Source: Strigamia acuminata
Lineage: Eukaryota > Arthropoda > Chilopoda > Geophilomorpha > Linotaeniidae
NCBI GenBank assembly: GCA_949358305.1
Contig: OX442323.1
Coordinates: 7,380,001 to 7,440,000 of the forward strand
Direction of reading: 5' to 3'
DNA length: 60,000 bases
Positions within the stretch are counted from its first letter, which is position 1. Each line of letters starts with the position of its first letter. The position numbers and the translations under genes were made by a program. The notes under the pieces are model-generated. The model was given only the letters and a program-made list of their open reading frames with translations, ran no database searches and was not told the origin of the DNA. Below, in pieces: positions 1-10,166 of the stretch.

Positions 1-1198
1 AGAATTAATTCGGCTGAAATTTTACGCACGATTTGGTCAAATTTGGTTGAAATTTATTCAAAAATGGTTGGGGAGAAAAAATTAAATTATTTAATTGGTC
101 GTTAAATCGAGTTTATTATTCCAAAATTAATAAAATTACTAAAAGTTAAGCAGATTTGCGGTTTAGTGTAGTTTTTGTCGGGTTAATTTGAGCGTTTCGA
201 TCGAGATATTTGTTGTTTGCGATCCTTGGAAAGGGAATGAATGGCTGCGCATTGCAGCGCCATTCGCTCGGCCGACAATCGATGTTATCTCCGCGGGGAA
301 TTGGCTCGGGATATGCGCCACACGACGGTGGATTGGTGGATTGGCGTGCCCGCCCGCGCCTTCCCTATCCCTGCCTTTGCCTCGTTCCATAAAAAGAAGA
401 TTGGAAGGTAGCCGAGGGATCGCACTGCGCGTTTTACTCGATCTTCGCGAGTAAATATAATTTGAAAATATTGTTTTTAATTTGTTTGAAGCGATACCAC
501 TCCTCAGTTCATTAAAGCAACGCTGCAATTGGAAATTCGCACCGAGCAAAAATGGCGAGAAGAGAGAGAGAGAAAGTGGGAAGGAAGGGGGTGTGGATTT
601 GCAAGAAAACGCTTCAATTATTCATTCGGGGGCCCAGGAGAGAGGGGGCCGGGCAAAGCACGTCTTTATGAAGTGAATGTCATGTTGTCGACTATAACCT
701 ATCTCTCATTGCAATCAAACTCGCATGATTGCGACTCCGAACTCGTTTTTTTGTTTAAAAAATGACTCAAATTGGATTTCTTAAATGATTATATCAGAGA
801 AAGTATTTTTCATATTACCCATCCTTAGAATTTTTTTTTTTTTTTTTTTTTATATTTTTTTTTTTTGGAAATTTATCATTTTAAAATCAAAGTTGATGAA
901 CCATTTTTGGTGCTGCATTTTCTCTTTTGACGTTTTAATTTGTAAAATGGGAAAGTGAAACGCATTTACATCAATTAATGTCAACCGTGTGAGGGCATGA
1001 CGTTAATGGGAAGTGCGTGCATTGTAGTGCAATTCGTAGACAATGCTGAGGTGTGTGTGTAGGTGTGTTGGCACGACGAGCAAATATAAAGGTGGTTGGA
1101 TGTAGAAACTGCATTTATATCAGAATGTAAATGTAAATGTCGCTTCAGAGCTTCCATAGTTTCTTCTGCCAACGGTTGGCAAGGTTATAAATACTGTT
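1..1198. other. No gene supported; AT-rich non-coding
   Basis: Short open frames occur on both strands but none has family similarity or convincing splice context. The stretch at about 220-430 is more GC-rich than its surroundings, and there is a poly-T tract at about 830-870. It could be intron or intergenic sequence of the gene whose last exon appears at 2160. Confidence 0.5.
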
Positions 1199-2000
1199 TT
1201 AGATCCTAAAAGGCCAAAAATAAATTATTTTAGGCCAAAAAAAATTTATTTTAGGCCAAAAAAATTTATTTTAGGCCAAAAAAATTTATTTTAGGTAAAA
1301 AAAAAATTATTTTAGGCCAAAAAATTTTATTTTAGGCCAAAAAATTTTATTTTAAGCCAAAAAAAAATTATTTTAGGCCAAAAATTTTTTATTTTAGGCC
1401 AAAGTTTTATTTTAGGCCAAAAAAATTTATTTTAGGCCAAAAAAATTTATTTTAGGCCAAAAAATTTTATTTTAGGGCAAAAAATTTTATTTTAGGGCAA
1501 AAAATTTTATTTTAGGGCAAAAAATTTTATTTTAGGGCAAAAAATTTTTATTTTAGGCCAAAAAATAATAATTTTAGGCCAAAAATTCAAATTTAGGCCA
1601 AAAATTCAATTTTAGGCTCAATAAATTTAATTTTAGGCTTAATAAATCCAATTTTAGGCGCAAAAAATCTAATTTTAGGTCAAAAATATTCAATTCTACG
1701 CCAAAAATTCAATTTTAAGATCAAAAAATCTAATTTTAAGCTCAAAAAATCCAATTTTAAGCTTAAAAAATCTAATTTTAGGTAAAAAATATTCAATTTT
1801 AAGCTCAATAAATCTAATTTTAGGCGCAAAAAATCTAACTTTAGGTAAAAAATATTCAATTTTACGCCAAAAATTCAATTTTAGGCCAAAAAATCCAATT
1901 TTAAGATCAAAAAATCTAATTTTAAGCTCAAAAAATCCAATTTTAAGCTTAAAAAATCTAATTTTAGGTAAAAAATATTCAATTTTAGGCCAAAAAATAA
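1199..2000. repeat. AT-rich minisatellite, unit about 20 bp
   Basis: About 800 bp of degenerate direct repeats. The core unit is TTTTAGGCCAAAAAAATTTA; the right half drifts to units such as TTTTAAGCTCAAAAAATC. Open frames inside it (for example on the minus strand at 1696-1878) simply read the repeat. Confidence 0.9.
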
Positions 2001-2159
2001 TTACAGACTTGATTCACGTTACAAGGGGTTCGCGAACAAAATTTGTAGAGCCCCATAAATGCTTAATTCGGCCCTGACAAACAGTCAGCCATTACTGTTT
2101 AACAGGATAACATGTCCAGGAAAAGGTTTGATTGTGTCTCTCTCGGTTGTTTTTAACAG

Positions 2160-2374
2160 GTAAAGTTTCTAACGCGGCCAATTCGGAAACACCGGGCAAA
2201 TGGGTGACCGCGTCGACATCGCCCTGTTCGCAACAACAGCACAAGTCGCTATCGGCTCACGTAGTACCGACCGGGCTCACGGGACCTTTCTCCGGAGTGT
2301 TGAACCCGCCACCGCCCGCATACGCTCTCACCTCTGCCGACACCAAGGCAAACATATCGGCGCAGATCTTCTGA
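2160..2374 (+). CDS. Probable last exon of a gene entering from the left
   Basis: A good acceptor (pyrimidine-rich tract ending TTTTTAACAG at 2150-2159) opens a 215-base frame that fits a phase-1 intron and ends in TGA at 2372-2374. The peptide is compositionally coding-like and GC-rich compared with its flanks. It is rich in Ser, Thr and Pro with a PPPPAYALTS stretch, and it ends SAQIF, a hydrophobic C-terminus that could be a PDZ-type ligand. No family is recognised. No partner exon is found in the 2.1 kb to the left, so the rest of the gene would lie outside the window. It could also be a chance frame. Confidence 0.45.
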
Positions 2375-5300
2375 GGATGGCCACCGGTGGACTCGTGTGC
2401 CGCGCACCTGGGCCCACCGATCCCACGGACTGCAACTTGAACACCAACAATTTAATTTCATTTTTATTTTTTTTTTATTTTTTTTTTTTTATTTTTTTTT
2501 TTTGGGAGAAAAGCTGACACATGATGTCATTGGAGCGGGCTGGGGGTGGACTGGTGGCGTGACAGCGACGCAATTTGATAAATTATCAATGAGGCAATTG
2601 AATTGGTAGCTGTGATCGCGACCGTCTCTCCCCTTTGGCAATGAATCACGGGATTTGAAGGCGATGCCTCATTAGAGTGTTCGTCCATTGGTCATCGGTG
2701 GGAATTGCGAGAATTCGTCGCCTTCCATTGATGGCGACTTGATCGGTTTTTAAATCGTGTGATGAACATATCATACCGTTTTGTTTGGTTCGGTCGTGGG
2801 TGTTTTATGTGAATCAAACAGTTTACCACGGACGAAATGTTGCGTGCGACGAGAAAGTGTGCGGTGCTGGAACCCGTTTTCTTCGTAATTTGATTAAAAA
2901 ATGGTGGATGAAGATGCGGAGATTATAGTCAAAGCGCCTTATGACGGGGAACACGACACACAAGATGGAGGAGAACGACAAATGACAAATCGAACTATAA
3001 GAATTCAAGAAAAATATAACAAATGTGTGCATATAATCGTTTTAGTATGTGCAAACAGTTCCTTTATATTTTAGAAGGTAGAAATCATCTTAAATTAATG
3101 AATGGACATGTTTTGTTTGGGTTTTTGTGTGCGAGCGGGTTTTTTCGCGTTTATTAGAAATATATTTCGTTTATTTACGTGTGCATTTGTTGGTTTTTTT
3201 TTTGGAATATATAGAAATGTCATGGATTTTTTTTTTTTTAATTTTTTGGGTTTTAATTTTTTTTTTGGCGCCATTTTGTGTGGGTTTTTAAAATTGTGTA
3301 CATTTTAAACGGAATAAAATGGCGCCTTTTGACATTTCATGTTATTGAAGCTTAGATATAGCACTGCTCTTTATTTTTTATATTTATTTAATTTATTTAT
3401 TTATTTATTCTCGGTTTGTACACATTTATTATTGATAAATTAGTGCATGCTGAATATATTGTGTAGTAATGTATTCAATACAATAAATATACATTTGTGA
3501 AAGAAAAAAAGAAAAATCTTATAATTTTTTTATTATAATTTTTATTTTTAATTTTTTTTTTTTTTTAAACTCTTTTATCAATTATAAACAAAAAGTTGAT
3601 TCCATTTCGGCATTACAACTTCCTCTTTCCGTTTTTTCTTGTTTTTTTGTGATTGCAATTGCCATAAAAACAAAGAAAAGACAAAAAAAAAATCCCCTCT
3701 CCTCTTCTGTCATTGGAGCAACTTTATTAAGATGAACTCCCCTCCCATTTTCCACTGTCAACCAATCAGAGCGATTGTGTCGTGGGGTCTGTGAGGTCAT
3801 TTCAAACAACAACCCCACTTGTGTCTGCCAAAAATGCAATTAAGCTGAGCCAAAACTCCAATTGGCTAATGACCACCACTATAATAATAAAAAATATATA
3901 TAAAAAATAATAAAAATAATTTTTTTTTTTTTTTTTTTTAGAATAAAAACACATTTTGCATTTAACATTTCAATTTAAAAAACTCGCGATATCTCACCAG
4001 GGGTCAGTGAATCCAAAATGCCCTCTTAGACGCTCTCCCCATTCCATTCCCCTTCCCTCAACCGCCTGCGCGTGCAGGGCCATCGTCAGGTTATTAGCGC
4101 AGATCTACGACAGTCATTGCCCGTGAATTATAGTGGCCGCCTGGCATCCATCAACGTTAGCTCCTAATAGGACCCCGCCTCCACGACACAGACTACAGAC
4201 GCCTAAATGGCAACGCTGTTATCGCTCGGAACAAATCGCCCCCTTTAGCCGATCCCCGGAATTGAAACAGAAAATATAAAAGAACTTAAACAAATGTGCG
4301 AAAAGTTGCACAAAATGTTTTTATTTTTGTTTTAAATTTTTTAATATTTGACGTGCAGTGAAGCGAAGCGCGGTTGTTAAGGCGGTGCTTGTGCGTTTTA
4401 AGTGCACGTTGCACGTTGTCACTGCACTTGACCACGATTTAAGACGGTGTTTGACCACGGGTTGGAAAATGTGCACAATTTATGCGCTTTTCGATCGCGC
4501 TTGTCGTTGGATCCCGTTTACATGCGCGCATAATGTGCAAAATAAAAGTGCACGTATGTGTGACATGTGCTCGGCCGGAAATAATCTGGCAAAGAACGCG
4601 CTCACTCGTCGAGATAAGTGTCATAAGCATCGGCTTCAATTAGGGCGAGCGCGGGCGTCCGGCGTGCGCAACGCGCAACGGCAAAACAGAAAACACGACA
4701 GCGAGCAAATTCAATTAAACGACTCGTCATCGCCGTGCGAATACGCGCCGCACGCGTTCAATATATTCACGTAGAGATATATAAATGCTTAAAACATTTA
4801 TATAAAATATAAAAAAATATATAAATTTTTTTTTTTTATTTTTTTTTTTTAAAAATGGCGTATCGACCGATGCGATGGCGTGTCGTGCGCAATGGTGCTC
4901 TGGAAGTTGTCAGTGCACACGTGGCGTTTAGCAGCACAGTCCATCCAGGAATGGAAATTTGCATTCGAAATCAGCCGGGTGGCTGGCTCGCTCCCCGGGG
5001 ACGTGGGGACTCGGGCTTGGCTAATCTAATTACGAAACGAAGTTTAAACGGCTGATTTGCATGGACGAAACCAACCACGAGGACATTTCTTTTCTGCTCG
5101 AGATACTCCCCACGCGCCCAGCCGCCCACACGAGTCAACACTGAAGCGCGACGCCCATGGCTCAACGTCTGATTGCTGTTTTCTCTCTCTGCGATGCTCT
5201 GCGCATGTGTTTTAATCTAAATAAATAAAAGAAAGACTCGCCCTTGTCTATTTCGACTTTGTTGGGCAATAATCGCGGTAGAAATTAGCAAAATCGCCGT

Positions 5301-5398
5301 TAAATAGCCCTAGTTTTGAATATTTTGACATTTAATTCCAAAGTTTGAGACAAAAATCAATCCTTTGGGTGTTTAAACACGTTTTGTTGCTTTTAAAC
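2375..5398. other. Intergenic, no supported gene
   Basis: This stretch contains several poly-T/poly-A tracts (2461-2500, 3228-3270, 3540-3565, 3918-3940, 4826-4850). Two GC-richer islands (about 4000-4260 and 4350-4770) carry open frames without recognisable similarity or splice logic. Part may be 3'UTR of the exon ending at 2374, or promoter sequence of the Nup98 cluster. Confidence 0.5.
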
Positions 5399-5844
5399 AT
5401 GTTTGATAGTAATCCTTTTCGGAATCCGAACCACGAAGGTAAGTCAGTTGAATTTTAATGTTTTAATTTTGTTTGTATGTGTTTTTTTTTTGTTTTAGGC
5501 TCGAAAGGAACGGCCGTTGCAAAATACAAACCCGTAAACATCGCCGATATTAAAATCGAAAACGGCTCGAAGTCGATAGTGATGTTAAGTCATCGTTGCA
5601 TAACGATTATGGAGAATTATCAATTGAAAAGCGTAGAAGTTGGGTGGGTTTTAGGTGTTAAAATTTACGGATTTTAATTTGTTTAACGTTGCAGGAGCTT
5701 CGATTGGAGGATTATGTCAACTGTCGTGGTCCTAGTGGCAATTTACGACTCGCGCTCGCGATCGAGAGCTCGCAATATCCAAAATCAAACATGTTTGGAT
5801 CGTCGGGAGAATCGTTAACGGATGGTTTTAAATTAATTTTAATT

Positions 5845-5879
<35 letters not shown>

Positions 5880-6998
5880 TTTTTTGTATTTTTGCAGCTG
5901 TCGACGTTGAAAGTTTGAAACAAATTGGAAGTGCAATAAAGTTCGTTCCAGTTGTGGATAGCGAGGCGATATTAAATAGCGGTAATGTTGTTAACACTAC
6001 TACAAGGATGGTACGGTACCAATGTACGTCTTGTATGAAGGAATACGAAAGCAAATGTTTTGAAGTAATGTTTTTTAAATTGGTTTAAATGTGCGGGAAT
6101 GTTTTGTTGTTGTTTTCCCGAAGGAATTGAGGTTTGAGGATTATCTAATCAATCGAAAAGGACGTAATTACAAAATTCAAATTCAGCCTTCTTGTGTTGC
6201 TGCAGCTGAGCTTTCAAATACGAGACAAATAAATCATTTATCAGAGAACAACATCAGTGAGTGTGAGTGTTTTGTTTTTATTTTTTTGTTTTGTTTTGAT
6301 TTGTTTGATTTAGAAATTGAGATGAACGCAGACGAGAACAATATATTTGCGCCTTCCAGTATAAATCAGTTCAAGGTAGAGTATTTTATAACGGAAAAGG
6401 AGAATGGGAAAAGATGGCGGCCGTATATGTGCCATCTGGTGGTGAAAACACGGATGAATAAAGATGGCCGACTCAATTTCCCAGCCTTCTCTATATGAAT
6501 TTCGTTTTTGTTTATTTATTGCGAGAAATTCTGCAGGCAGTCAAGTTGCTTCGAGAAACAATGACGATACAAGAGAGAATAAAGGTTAAAATTAGACAGA
6601 TGTCGATGAGTTTGAATAATTTGATAAAGATTGCTCGGTCTGGGTTGAGACAAAAACTGTCTAGCGATCAGTTGATGCAATTGGACGATTTTGAAGACGA
6701 GAAAAAGTATGATTTGTCTTATAAGGTCGTGATTTTGGGCGCCGGTGAATTCGAGAACGACAGGATGATGGAAATCGACGGCAAAACTGCTATTGTAAAT
6801 TTTTTAAAAGATAAATTAGGCTATGCAATAAACAGGAGCGAGATTTTAAAAGTGGAGACATTGGGCTCGCAGAGTTGCAAAGGCAAGAGACCCGTTGTTG
6901 TTGAATTCAAAAGCGAGAGGGTTGAAGTGGACGTTTTGAATTTAGTTCATAAGTTGGTCGGGACTAAAATTTCAATGTACAAAGATTGCAGCGACTGA
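5399..6998 (+). CDS. Chimeric gene A: two Nup98 GLEBS-like repeats plus ORF1p-like C-terminus
   Basis: Seven exons: 5399-5438, 5499-5638, 5695-5824, 5898-6064, 6124-6256, 6314-6375 and 6537-6998, predicting about 377 aa. Residues ~14-75 and ~104-172 are two diverged copies of the Nup98 GLEBS motif (the RAE1/Gle2-binding segment). The first keeps EELRLEDY and the second keeps MKEYESK and ELRFEDYLINRKG. Both repeats are split by a 56-59 bp intron at the same point (E|ELR), so one likely arose by internal duplication. There are no GLFG repeats and no autoproteolytic domain. Residues ~225-377 are unrelated to Nup98: a basic, possibly helical segment, then a fold ending with RPVVVEF and LVGTKISMYKD that resembles the nucleic-acid-binding C-terminal half of non-LTR retrotransposon ORF1 proteins. 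That last assignment is by pattern only. The gene is intact by frame; its expression is unknown. Confidence 0.75.
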
Positions 6999-6999
6999 T

Positions 7000-7421
7000 T
7001 GTTTGAAACGGAATTAAACGAACTTTTATTGCATTTTTAATTTTCTTATCCATTGAAAAGTAACTCCATCTAGCGTCATATAATATTTATTTTCCCTCGT
7101 TCGATTTTCTGCCACAAGACGCCGCTTTTGGCCTACGTGTGAAATGGATCGGCCAATGGGAGAAAGGCCGACTTTGTAGTAGATTAGAGTTTATAGTACA
7201 CGTGTGGTTTATACGATTTAAAGTTTGGTCGGTATTTGTTACTCGGAGTTAATGCAATTAAACGGCGACGAAATTCAAGTATAACGCGCATTTCTACCCG
7301 TCTAAGATACACGCTCGAGTCGCTAAAAGTCTTTAAATTTTCCCTTTTTTCATTTTTCAGTAAATTTTCGCACTTTTACATATTGTCACTGGTGAAATTT
7401 CTCGCCGAAAAACCAGTAAAA
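7000..7421 (+). repeat. Upstream region of gene B, duplicated at 9700-10166
   Basis: The sequence between gene A and gene B recurs between the gene A remnant and Nup98-96. Shared landmarks are the CATCTRGCGTC segment, CAATTTTCTGCC (or CGATTTTCTGCC) followed by ACAAGACG, and GCTCGAGTCGCTAAAAGTC before the start codon. It is probably promoter plus 5'UTR copied with the genes. Confidence 0.75.
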
Positions 7422-8965
7422 ATGACCGGATACAACAATCCTTTCGGCGGCACCAACAGTTTTCAATCGAGTAAGTATAATTTTTCTATTAAACATTCAA
7501 AAATTCAAATTTTTCTAATTAAACATTCAAAAATTTAAATTTTTTCTTCTTCGTTTTTTTCCAGCGTCATTCGGATCGCCATCCGGTCAAAGTAAACGGC
7601 ACAAAACAAAACGAAAACATAAGAAATGACAACTAATTGGTTTATACATGTTTTAAAATTAGATACAACTGCGCTCGGGTCCGGGAACCCATTTGGCTCG
7701 GCGACCGGTACAAACGGGACCGCGATCAAGTTTAATCCGGTGGTCGGAACCGATACGATGATTCATCAAGGCGTAAACTCGTTGATTAGCATAAGACATC
7801 AATGCATAACGCTCATGAAGGAATACGAAACGAAGAGCCAGGAGGAACTCATGTTTGAAGATTATCAGAGTAATCGAAAGGGACCTCAACCGGGGGCTCT
7901 TGAAGGTTTCGGTGCGGCGCAACCGTCGCTTTTTGGTAACGGTGCGGCCACTCCGACAACCGGCTTGAATGAACCTTTAAGTGGGTTCGCGAATCGTACG
8001 TTTTTATTTTTTTTGCTTAATTTTAATTGTTTTAATTGATTTTTTGATTGTTTTAGCTTTTGGCGCGACGGTGAATACGTCATCCGTCTTCGGGCAACCG
8101 ATGCCGCAACAAAATAACAGTCCTTTTGGCGCGGCGAAACCCATGACGTTCGGTACGCCCGTCGCGACTACGGCCGGGTCGAGTTTGAATTTCAATCATC
8201 CCGCAGGTGGCGCGAATAATTTCGGAAGTACATCTGCGAATCAGAATAAAGTGATTGGAGTTAATTGAAATTAATTTTTTTGATATTTTGTTTTTTAATT
8301 GTTTTTATTTTTTAGTCGATGTTTAGAACGAGAACGAATCAACCGGCGCCGGGCGAATTATTCTGGAGCACGGTGCAACAACCGAGTACCAGTTTTGGTT
8401 CTGAAATGCTCGGAGCGACGCCATTCACGACTCAAAATCAAGTATTTGATTAAAAATTGATGAAAAAAATTGTTTTTTGATGTAAATTTGTGTTTTTTCT
8501 ATTCCAGGCGGGTATTTTCGGGAATAAAACCGGATTTGGAGCCACCACGACAGCCCCGCGGCCGTTTTCGTTCGTCAATCCGACCAACACGACCGTTCCG
8601 ACGGCTAATCCCTTCGGTGCGAAGCCAAACAGCGGGTTTGGAGCCACCGGCAGCACTTTCGGTAGAGGAAACAAAAATTAATTATTATTTAGTTTTAAAT
8701 TTGAATTAATTTGAATTTTCGGTTGATTTTAGGGGGTTTGAATGCAGGAATTTCGAATGTAGTGGATGCGGGGGAGGAGGCACGGACTAAGTGTATAGTC
8801 TGTCTACTTCAGGACAGAAACACGCTGATGCTACCTTGCGCGCATGCATATTTCTGCACTATTTGCAGTGCCCGTGTGATGGACGATGCCCGCCGTGCAC
8901 AAGCAATTCCGCGATGCCCCTTCTGCAGGCATGGTGTAACCTCCACCCTCCGCATTTTCCTGTGA
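7422..8965 (+). CDS. Chimeric gene B: truncated Nup98 N-terminus with GLEBS, fused to a RING finger
   Basis: Seven exons: 7422-7470, 7565-7591, 7663-7995, 8057-8250, 8316-8441, 8508-8661 and 8733-8965, predicting about 371 aa. Exons 1-6 closely match Nup98-96 exons 1-8, except that the FG exons (10376-10582 and 10625-10870 in the full gene) are collapsed into one exon running straight into the GLEBS motif. GLEBS is well preserved (IKFNP, HQCIT, MKEYETKS, EDYQSNRKGP). The last exon starts like Nup98 exon 9 (GGLNAG) and then changes mid-exon to a canonical C3HC4 RING, spaced C-x2-C-x11-C-x-H-x3-C-x2-C-x16-C-x2-C, ending in TGA 25-30 residues after the sixth zinc ligand. RING fingers of this type act as E3 ubiquitin ligases. 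A RAE1-binding ligase is inference. An AATAAA follows at 9004. Confidence 0.8.
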
Positions 8966-9003
8966 AATAGTGTTAAGGCCTATAAAATTTACAACGTTTT
9001 TTA

Positions 9004-9009
9004 AATAAA
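9004..9009 (+). other. Poly(A) signal of gene B
   Basis: AATAAA lies 39 bp after the gene B stop codon. Confidence 0.6.
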
Positions 9010-9204
9010 GTTTATTATGTTACGCACTAAACAATACGTCGCATGTAAGAATATTATAACGATGCACATCATGGCGCATATGAATAAGAAGTGAAATTTA
9101 ATGTCGCAGATATACGAATTTTTGTAAATTTATACACGCGACGTCGCGGTTAAAAATAAGATTTGTAATGTTGTGAATAAATAAATAAATAAATCATTTA
9201 TTAC

Positions 9205-9690
9205 TATTAGTGAGTTTTGTTTCGTTGTTATTTTTTTGTTTTGATTGTTTGATTTAGAAATTGAGATTAACGTAGAAGAGAACAATATTTCTGCGCTTTC
9301 CAGTTCAAGGTCGAGTATTTTCTAAATTAGATGCGGGAAATTTGTATGTAAAAGATGGCGACCGTAAGGTGATGAAAACACGAATAAATCAGCATGTCTG
9401 ACTCAATTTTCCAATTTCGTTTGTTTTGTTTATTTATTGCAAGAAATTCTGCAGACAATCAATTTGCTTCGAGAAACAATGACGCTACAAGAATTAAAAT
9501 TAGACAGATGTCGATGAGTTTGAATAATTTGATGAAGATCGCTCGATTTGGGTGATTTTGAAGACGAGATTTGGAGCGAGATTTTAAAAGTGGACACATT
9601 GGGGTCCCAGAGTTGAAACGGACGTTTTGAATTTAATTCTTAAGTTGGTCCGGACTAAAATTTCAATGTTCAAAGATTGGAACGACTGAA
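9205..9690 (+). pseudogene. Decayed copy of the 3' end of gene A
   Basis: The stretch matches gene A from intron 5 through the last exon (about 6250-6998) with small deletions and stops. The acceptor GTTTGATTTAG and exon-6 start are retained at about 9250. The exon-7 acceptor TTCTGCAG and the RETMT-coding stretch are at about 9447-9485. The central part (QKLSSDQ through the FLKDKL region) is largely deleted. The frame is broken several times, so no product is expected. Its position between gene B and Nup98-96 shows that a unit holding the gene A end and the Nup98 start was duplicated in tandem. Confidence 0.85.
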
Positions 9691-9699
9691 AATAAAATC

Positions 9700-10166
9700 T
9701 TTTTTGGTTTGTTTGAAACTGAATTAAATTAACTTAATTAGTATTGCCTTTTAAATTTTTTTTAAATTGAAATATGGCGTCATCTGGCGTCGAAAAATAT
9801 AATTTTTAAAAAAGGTTTAACTCGAAGCGTTCTAATTTTCCTAGTTCAATTTTCTGCCGCAAGACGCTGCTTTGTTTGGTTTCTGGACCCCCCATGGCAA
9901 ACGAGGGCTAAAATAATTGCGTATCAAGAATTGCGTGTAAGTATACGCCTCACCTTTGGTCACTATTGAACGTCGGCTCGGTATTTGACGCTAGGAATTA
10001 ATGTAATTAAACGGCGACCAAATTCAAGTCCTAATTGCGCCTTTCTAAGATGGCCGCTCGAGTCGCTAAAAGTCGTTAAATTCTCGCTTTCTCTCTTTTC
10101 AGTAATTTTTCACACTTTTACATTTAATTGTCACTGGATGAATTTCGCGCCGATGAAACAGTGAAA
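9700..10166 (+). repeat. Second copy of the duplicated promoter/5'UTR region, upstream of Nup98-96
   Basis: Homologous to 7000-7421 in order and spacing, with small insertions and deletions. It directly precedes the Nup98-96 start codon. Confidence 0.75.
10047..10057 (+). promoter_or_regulatory. YY1-like core promoter motif of Nup98-96
   Basis: AAGATGGCCGC lies 110 bp upstream of the start codon, a position typical of YY1/Pho-type sites near housekeeping transcription starts. The duplicated gene B promoter has AAGATACACGC at the corresponding place, so the core GGC is lost there. Assigned by motif only. Confidence 0.35.

Noticed and set aside
4358-4774. 138-codon plus-strand open frame
   Set aside because: GC-rich stretch with low stop density; no domain, repeated motif or splice context supports coding.
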